Of a stretch of 21,815 nt of DNA, positions 17,101-21,815 are shown one piece after another. The position numbers and the translations under genes were made by a program. Below the pieces are notes generated by a model that saw only the letters and a program-made list of their open reading frames with translations, did no database searches and was not told the origin of the DNA. Position 1 is the first letter of the stretch, and every line of letters starts with the position of its first letter. Origin of the DNA: Pholiota molesta (Eukaryota; Basidiomycota; Agaricomycetes; Agaricales; Strophariaceae); the NCBI GenBank assembly GCA_014925825.1, contig JACGCK010000468.1, positions 1-21,815 of the forward strand, given 5' to 3'.

Positions 17101-17600
17101 CTAGGAAAATCCACCATTTTCCACTACTTTTTCCACCAATTTCCACTACTTCTTCCACTACTTTCCACCACTTTCCACCACTTTCCACCACTTTCCACTG
17201 CTTCTTCCAGTATTTTCCAGCACTTTCCACCAGTTGCCACCACTTTCCACCAGTTGCCACTAGTATCTCCACTACTTTCCACTGATTTCCATCAGTTGCC
17301 ACTAGTTGCCATCAGTTGCCATCAGTATCTCCACCACTTTCTACCACTTTCCACCACTTTCCACTAGTACTACTACTACTACTACTACTTTCCATCAGTT
17401 ACCACCAGTTGCCACTAGTATTTACACTACTTTCCACCACTTTCCACCACTTTCTACTACTTCTTCTACCACTTTCCACCAGTTGCCACCAGTTGCCACT
17501 AGTTTCTACCATCTCTTCCACCACTTTCCACCATCTTCCACCAGTTGCCACTAGTACTTTGACTATATTCCACTACTTTCCACTAAGTTTTACTACTTTG
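17101..17600. repeat. TTCCACC minisatellite, left arm of unit 2
   Basis: Modules of about 9-10 bp: ACTTTCCACC, AGTTGCCACC, ACTAGTATCTCC. An embedded (TAC)n tract lies near 17367-17390. All frames are repetitive (FHHFPPLS patterns), so the long open frames here are not genes. Confidence 0.85.
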
Positions 17601-18040
17601 TATTACTTTTTACTGCTTTTTTCTTCAAGTATTTGACTACTAATAGCCTTTAATTCAAGCCTATTTTTACAAATTCAGTGTATTAGGATGCTATATCCAA
17701 TATAAATATGAAATTAAAACCCCTATACATAAATTCAATCACTATTAAATTTATTATTATTACTATTATCTTTCCTCTCATTATTTAACTCTTCACTTTC
17801 TGATGTGTCCTCTTCTGATTTATTCTCTTTTGTTGCCTTACTACTAGTTTCTTAAAGTTCTTTAGCTTCTTCACTTTCTTTTCTAATTCTATTGTATGAC
17901 CATTATTTTCATTATTATCTTCATCATAGACAAGATTAGTGTTGGCTCCCTTGGTGGTACTATTTAATTGGTATTGTTGGATGCCTTTTTCCTGTCAGCT
18001 TTCTTTTTCTTTCTAATGTTGAAAAGGATGTGGTGAAAAT
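17601..18040. other. AT-rich core of foldback-like unit 2
   Basis: About 440 bp, AT-rich, with TTATTATTATTACTATTATC. On the minus strand an open frame of about 67 codons ends at TAA 17785. The rest shows nothing I can assign. Confidence 0.6.
17785..17988 (-). pseudogene. Short lysine-rich coding remnant in unit 2 core
   Basis: Open frame of about 67 codons without a clear start. It contains NLVYDEDNNENN followed by a heptad-like lysine/leucine helix (IELEKKVKKLKNFKKLV). Just upstream another frame reads RKKKKADRKKASNN, so one frameshift would lengthen it. Function unknown; it may be the tail of a protein once carried by the element, or chance in a purine-rich strand. Confidence 0.3.
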
Positions 18041-18440
18041 ACTATCAGAAAGTGGTAGAAGCATTAGTGGAAAGTGGTGGAAAGTAGCAGAAACACTAGC
18101 AGAAAGAGAAAGTGGCAAAAAATAGTGGAAAGTAGTGGAAATATTAGTGGGAAGTGGCAGAAAAGGCAGAAAGTGGTGGAATCAGTGATAAAGGTTGTGG
18201 AAACACTGGTGGAAAGTGGCAAAAAGTGGTGGTAATAGTGGTAAAAAGTGGTAGACAGTGGTGGACAGTGGTGGAAAGTAGTGGAAAGTGGCAGAAAGTG
18301 GCAGAAATACTAGTGGAAAGTGGTGGAAAAACTGGGGTAAAGTAGTGGAAACACTAGTGGAAAGTGGTAGAAAGTGGTGGAAATAGTTGGAGAAAGTGGT
18401 GGAAACATTAGCAGAAAGTGGCAGAAAGTGGTGGAATCCA
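18041..18440. repeat. GGTGGAAAG minisatellite, right arm of unit 2
   Basis: Reverse-complement counterpart of 17101-17600, with modules GTGGTGGAAAGT and GTGGCAGAAAGT. From 18441 to about 18500 the strand sense flips again (TTCCACCAGTTTCCACC), forming a smaller hairpin within the arm. Confidence 0.85.
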
Positions 18441-18561
18441 TTGGAATACACTGGATATACTTCCACCAGAATCCACCAGTTTCCACCAGTTTCCACTAGT
18501 GGATTTATTTGTTGATTATTAGTATGGTAAATATAGTTCAAAAAAGTGGTTTTTATCATTT

Positions 18562-18630
18562 AGCTTCCACCGGATTCCACTGGATTCCAGCGGATTCCAG
18601 TGGAAACTGGTAACTAAATGTGGTGGAGTG
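18562..18630 (-). repeat. Right terminal inverted repeat of unit 2
   Basis: Complement starts CACTCCACCACATTTAGTTA and matches 17024-17091 with few differences. Confidence 0.7.
18624..18628. repeat. Candidate left target duplication of the solo LTR
   Basis: TGGAG, against TGGAC at 18881-18885; four of five bases match. Removing the LTR restores TGGTGGAGTGCATGC, which keeps the unit 2 terminus. Confidence 0.5.
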
Positions 18631-18880
18631 TAAAGACCTCACGAGGTCGCAAACGGATGAGACACCTGCTGTGTGAGTTTTGCCATCTCAATGTATCAGA
18701 CAGAACAGCTATGAGAGCCTAGAGTCCGAAGTGAGTAACTAAGTATATTGAGGAGGAACTGAGCTAGCTACTTGCCTGGAGTCCAAAGTGAGTAACTAAG
18801 GACTCCAGACATTGTTCTACAGCTACATACATGTGTGTCATGTGATCACATCAGCTGAGACTGAATAGGCAACTCTAACA
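18629..18880 (-). repeat. Solo copia LTR, diverged
   Basis: A 252-bp LTR of the A-D family on the minus strand, with no internal region on either side. It matches well from GAGACACCTGCTG (18659) to CAACTCTAACA (18880). The first 30 bp (TGTAAAGACCTCACGAGG) are strongly diverged. The two AGTGAGTAACTAAG-type repeats and the stem region are kept. Solo LTRs usually arise by recombination between the two LTRs of a full element. Confidence 0.88.
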
Positions 18881-19094
18881 TGGACTGCATGCTTCAACAT
18901 GATGAGGGTGGAAGACTAGCGAACATTCATATCAAGAAGCAGAACTAGCATCTATAAGAAGATCACTCAGTGTTTTGGGGGCAAAACGACTAGCATTAGA
19001 TAGGTACCTATAAGAAGATCACTACAACATGTTGTAAGCTAAAGTATACATGAAGATATAAGGTAAAGTATCTCACCTCAGTGTTTTGGGGGCA
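18881..19094. repeat. Short direct repeats beside a copia relic
   Basis: CTATAAGAAGATCACT occurs at 18952-18967 and 19008-19023. CAGTGTTTTGGGGGCAAAA followed by CGACT or TGACT occurs at 18968 and 19079. The second copy of the latter sits exactly where the copia relic loses similarity to reverse transcriptase. No gene is seen. Confidence 0.65.
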
Positions 19095-19532
19095 AAATGA
19101 CTGAGGTGCTCAAACATCTTCAACTCTTCCTCTATCGCCTTCTCCCACAGTGGGCAGTCAGGCCTCGACTTTGCTTCCCTGAGGTTATGAGGCTCCAATG
19201 CCTTGGCCATGCTGATCTTGGCTGCCATCGCATATTCGACTGCAAAATCCACTGCCATCGCCATATCACCACCACCTTCACTATCCACCAAAGGTTCTTT
19301 GACAACAGGAAGGAGGTTTTCACAGACAGAAGCAGGGTTGGGGACAACGGGGGCTCACACAGCTTGTCTGCACTCTCCAGTTACAGCATGACCCTCTAGA
19401 ATGTCAGGCGCCATGGCACTGGGCTTTCGCAAGTGCGATGAGCACCTAAGCGAGCGTGCCTGGTCAGACAATGCTCCGGAGTCTTCTGCGTTGGACTCCG
19501 GGGTTTGCACGGGAGCTGTTTGGCGGTCTTTA
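19095..19532 (-). pseudogene. Relic of a second Ty1/copia lineage, linker to start of RT
   Basis: Minus-strand remnant. The upstream frame from about 19532 reads DRQTAPVQTPESNAEDSG, then SSHLRKPSAMAPDILEG, which resembles the basic Pro/Ser-rich linker after copia integrases, and stops near 19360. A frameshift leads into LLPVVKEPLVDSEGGG and then EPHNLREAKSRPD and CPLWEKAIEEELKMFEH, the conserved entry to copia reverse transcriptase (family form: EA..RPD...W..A..EEL). Similarity ends at 19095 in a short repeat. The sequence is clearly different from copies A-D. No LTR was found for it. Confidence 0.65.
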
Positions 19533-20155
19533 TACTAAGCCTGGAATTCTGTATGGAATTTGCCAGATTCTGCCGGATTCCATGGAATATCCATGGAATC
19601 CATCTGGAATATAGCCCATTTTCCCAATGCCCCAAGTCCCATACACTTTTAGTGCTATATTCCATCCACCAGTGTCTATTGATATCATGCATGGGACATG
19701 GCAAGTTGCCCAGGAAAGAAAGTGCATCCAGGATGGTAACTCAGGTGCACAGCCACCCCACCTAACTGACTTTGAATATCTCTGCCCTAAGCCAGTGGTC
19801 ACCAGTGGCAATATTGCTGCTCACCATGTGTTCACTGCTGCTCACTGTGCTCAATGGTGTCAAACAGTGCTCGACACCATTGTCAGGGTCATCCCAAAAA
19901 GGAAGCAATCAATTTTTTTCCAAAAGAAGAAAACCTGATTAGATTCGCTTTTTTTCCACATCATTTGTCAGCACTTGCTTATCTATGATTAGATTTGGCC
20001 CATTTTGGTACTTTCTGCTCATTAGCCCATCAAATATGCCATCAAGGGCCAAACACATGACCTGCTACCTAACCACATGACCACACATGACTGCAAATGG
20101 GGCAGGGACCCTCCTAGGGGTGGGAAATGCCTAAAATAGCATTTTCCCAATATTA
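19533..20155. other. No supported gene
   Basis: About 620 bp. A 103-codon plus-strand frame (19627-19938) and antisense frames exist but show no domain, no consistent composition and no splice-linked partners. Imperfect repeats of TGGAATTTGCC and CATGGAATATCCATGGAATCC lie near 19548-19600. A small hairpin TGGGAAATGC/GCATTTTCCCA lies at 20121-20149. Confidence 0.5.
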
Positions 20156-20980
20156 TTGGAAATGCACCTGGGTAGCTGGTGCACCCTATATAGGACCCAC
20201 TGGGACCATATTATACCGAACGATGCGGAATTAAATTCTAAATCCACCTGTGAAAGAATCATATGGATAGCTTTATTGGTTCAGGCCCTAGAAGCAAATT
20301 ACTATTTGGGAGAAATAAGCGCACACATTGATGGCTGCTTTCCTCCGCAACCGCTGGGTCGTTTTTCATAATCAAAGCAGCTTTCTATAGGTATCAAACG
20401 CGCGCTTCTAACGCGTTCTTGAACATAATTTTCCGTCCGTTCCTCGCTCCGTAAAACACTCCGGATATATTTGCGCTCGCACCGCATTAGCGCCGGCTAC
20501 GGTTCCATAATTTGCGCGCATATCATATCATAAAATAGGTTAATAAAACACCTTTCTAACGGTACTTTACTCGTGCTGATTGAGCAACTCTCCGAGGCCC
20601 TATAAAGGAAATGGTTGTTTGTGAATAGAATATTAACCGCTAATTGTGCCGGAACGCGCGTAGGTGCGTTGGATTCTCCTGAATTTACCGGATTTAATGA
20701 CACCTTGATTATAGGGATCAGATGCCGGGAAGGCACTGAACTGGACATGGGGATGGCCAGGATATTGCTTTGCTGGCTGGAAGATGCTATTTTTAGCGCT
20801 GCCGAGCGTGGCCTCACCCAATCCGGGCATGGAATGGTGGCACTCTCCCCCTCCCCCTCATATTGGAAATTCATTTGCTCCCTCAATTCCTATCCAATTG
20901 CTTCGTTCTTTTTTCTAATATTCAATATAAATATGGTACTATGCGCCTATGACACTTATACACCACTATAATACATGCAG
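20156..20980. other. CpG-bearing block of unknown content
   Basis: Between about 20215 and 20760 CpG dinucleotides are frequent (ACGCGCGCTTC, GTTCTTGAACATAA, GGAACGCGCGTAGG), unlike the flanking AT-rich DNA. Frames at 20156-20371 and 20615-20971 on plus and 20497-20886 on minus overlap without a clear winner; the plus frame MGMARILLCWLEDAIFSAAE looks the most protein-like. I cannot assign a function. A TATAAA lies at 20600-20606. Confidence 0.35.
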
Positions 20981-21207
20981 CATTTGTTATTTCAATATCT
21001 CTGTATTTTGGACATTGCATTTGGGGTTTTCACTGTATTTATGATGCTTATTGGCACATATAGAGCAGTGGAAAGCTAGAGGTAAGTACCTAGTACAATT
21101 CCTGGTAGTTTAGAAGTTACCTTAATATTGTCCTATAGCTCCACACCCATAAAGAGAGACATTACTGGATATCCTCTTTGATAAATCCATATCTCAACCA
21201 ATACTGT
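20981..21207. other. AT-rich sequence, nothing identified
   Basis: No open frame, repeat or RNA signature that I can support. It may include the outer end of the inverted repeat that follows. Confidence 0.4.
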
Positions 21208-21815
21208 AGCTATTACCAAGTTCAAGCATCCATTAGAGTATTAGACATGTCTTCTTTAGTTCTGCCACTCAACAATTTGCTTCTCAATGCATTTTATTGG
21301 CCATATGACAAGAATGGTTAAATAGAGCAGAAATAGAGGTATTTGGCCTATAGCATTTCACATAAGCATTCTAAAATTCTATAGAGCTGGGATATTATAG
21401 CTCTCATCAATATCTACAATTTGAGATAGGCTGGAAATAATTGGAGTCAGTGAGTGGAAAGATATTGTGGAAACATTCTAATGAAACATGATTTAAACAT
21501 GTCTATGATAAGTAATATAGATAGCCTTGAACTAATCTGATGTTTTGACTATTAATTCCACCATATATTTCCACACACTTGCTCTATTTTTTTCCAGCCT
21601 ATCTTGAATTGAAGATATTGATGAGAGCTATACCATCCTCCCTCCATTGAATTTTAGAGTCCTTATGTGAATTGCTAAAGGCAGAATACCTCTATTTCTG
21701 CTATATTTAACCATTCTGGTGATATGCCAATGAAATGGATTCAGACCAAAATTATTGAGTGAAGAACCAAAGAAGACCCATCTAGTATTTTAATGGATTC
21801 TTAAACTTGCTTATA
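21208..21815. repeat. Long inverted repeat (hairpin unit 3), cut by window end
   Basis: The left arm (about 21208-21480) and the right arm (about 21545-21815) are inverted copies: AATGGTTAAATAGAGCAGAA (21313) against TTCTGCTATATTTAACCATT (21696-21715), and AGCTCTCATCAATATCT against AGATATTGATGAGAGCT. The outer ends CAAGTTCAAGCATCCATTAG and the complement of the window's last bases still match, so the arms extend at least to the window edge. The loop is about 65 bp. It could be a MITE or foldback unit; no terminus or target duplication is visible. Confidence 0.75.

Larger units (their letters stand above)
17024..18630. mobile_element. Foldback-like unit 2 with terminal inverted repeats
   Basis: The left end reads CACTCCACCACTTTTAGTTA, and the complement of the right end reads CACTCCACCACATTTAGTTA. 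The match continues for about 55-69 bp through GGAATCCAGTGGA. Inside lie a pyrimidine-strand array (TTCCACCACTTTCCACC) on the left and its reverse complement (GGTGGAAAGTGGTGGAA) on the right, around an AT-rich core with a short lysine-rich open frame. Same plan as unit 1 with different repeat sequence. No transposase is seen, and the flanking bases I could compare show no clear duplication. The right tip is interrupted by the solo LTR at 18629. Confidence 0.65.

Noticed and set aside
17074..17636. Overlapping plus-strand open frames rich in Phe, His, Pro, Ser and Thr
   Set aside because: All three frames across the TTCCACC array stay open because the repeat lacks stop codons. No start context, domain or non-repeat extension.
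18182..18559. 125-codon minus-strand frame
   Set aside because: Same repeat on the opposite arm; artefact of the array.
19627..19938. 103-codon plus-strand frame, possible gene
   Set aside because: No recognisable motif, competing antisense frames of similar length, and ordinary length for chance in this base composition.
20121..20149. Hairpin TGGGAAATGC/GCATTTTCCCA as a terminator or regulatory RNA
   Set aside because: Short, with a bulge and no adjacent gene; a third GGAAATGC nearby suggests simple local repetition.
20497..20886. 129-codon minus-strand frame
   Set aside because: Overlaps an equally open plus-strand frame; no domain or splice evidence to choose either.
1..21815. tRNA or rRNA genes
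   Set aside because: I found no cloverleaf with A and B boxes and no rRNA core sequence. The tRNA-like match at 13562-13574 is a primer site only.

Overview
This window looks like a repeat-rich stretch of a filamentous fungal genome, most likely a mushroom-type basidiomycete. The evidence is a Ty1/copia retrotransposon with one gag-pol frame, broken genes whose short introns (41-57 nt) keep GT/AG ends, and very AT-rich intergenic DNA. No intact host gene is present, and the taxonomic call is inference.

Positions 1-8800 hold degraded direct-strand copies of one copia family, here called A, B and C. The order is A body, a 258-bp LTR shared by A and B, B body, an LTR, a 66-bp stretch of unrelated DNA, the last 154 bp of a third copy, and its LTR. 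Only 16 bp of minisatellite then separates this array from copy D (8817-13837, minus strand). D is complete: two 263-bp LTRs that look identical by eye, a 5-bp target duplication TAACC, a primer site matching the anticodon arm of initiator tRNA-Met, a polypurine tract, and one uninterrupted 1410-codon gag-pol gene with every catalytic residue I looked for. D is probably young and may be active. It sits inside the minisatellite arm of the next unit.

Positions 13838-15352 and 17024-18630 are two long inverted repeats with the same plan: arms of degenerate minisatellite in opposite orientation around an AT-rich core. The second has matching terminal inverted repeats that start CACTCCACCAC. They resemble foldback transposons and are the best candidates here for something undescribed. 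Between them lie two convergent broken spliced genes (plus strand ending at 15925, minus strand 16889-16085) that I can read across frames but cannot assign to a named family. A solo LTR of the same copia family (18629-18880) is inserted at the right tip of the second foldback unit.

Positions 18881-21815 hold short direct repeats, a relic of a second copia lineage (minus, 19095-19532), about 1.6 kb with no recognisable gene including a CpG-bearing block, and a third long inverted repeat (about 21208-21815) cut by the window end. The genes here do not form a pathway. The window records nested insertions: foldback unit first, then copia copies, then decay by frameshift, point deletion and CpG loss.
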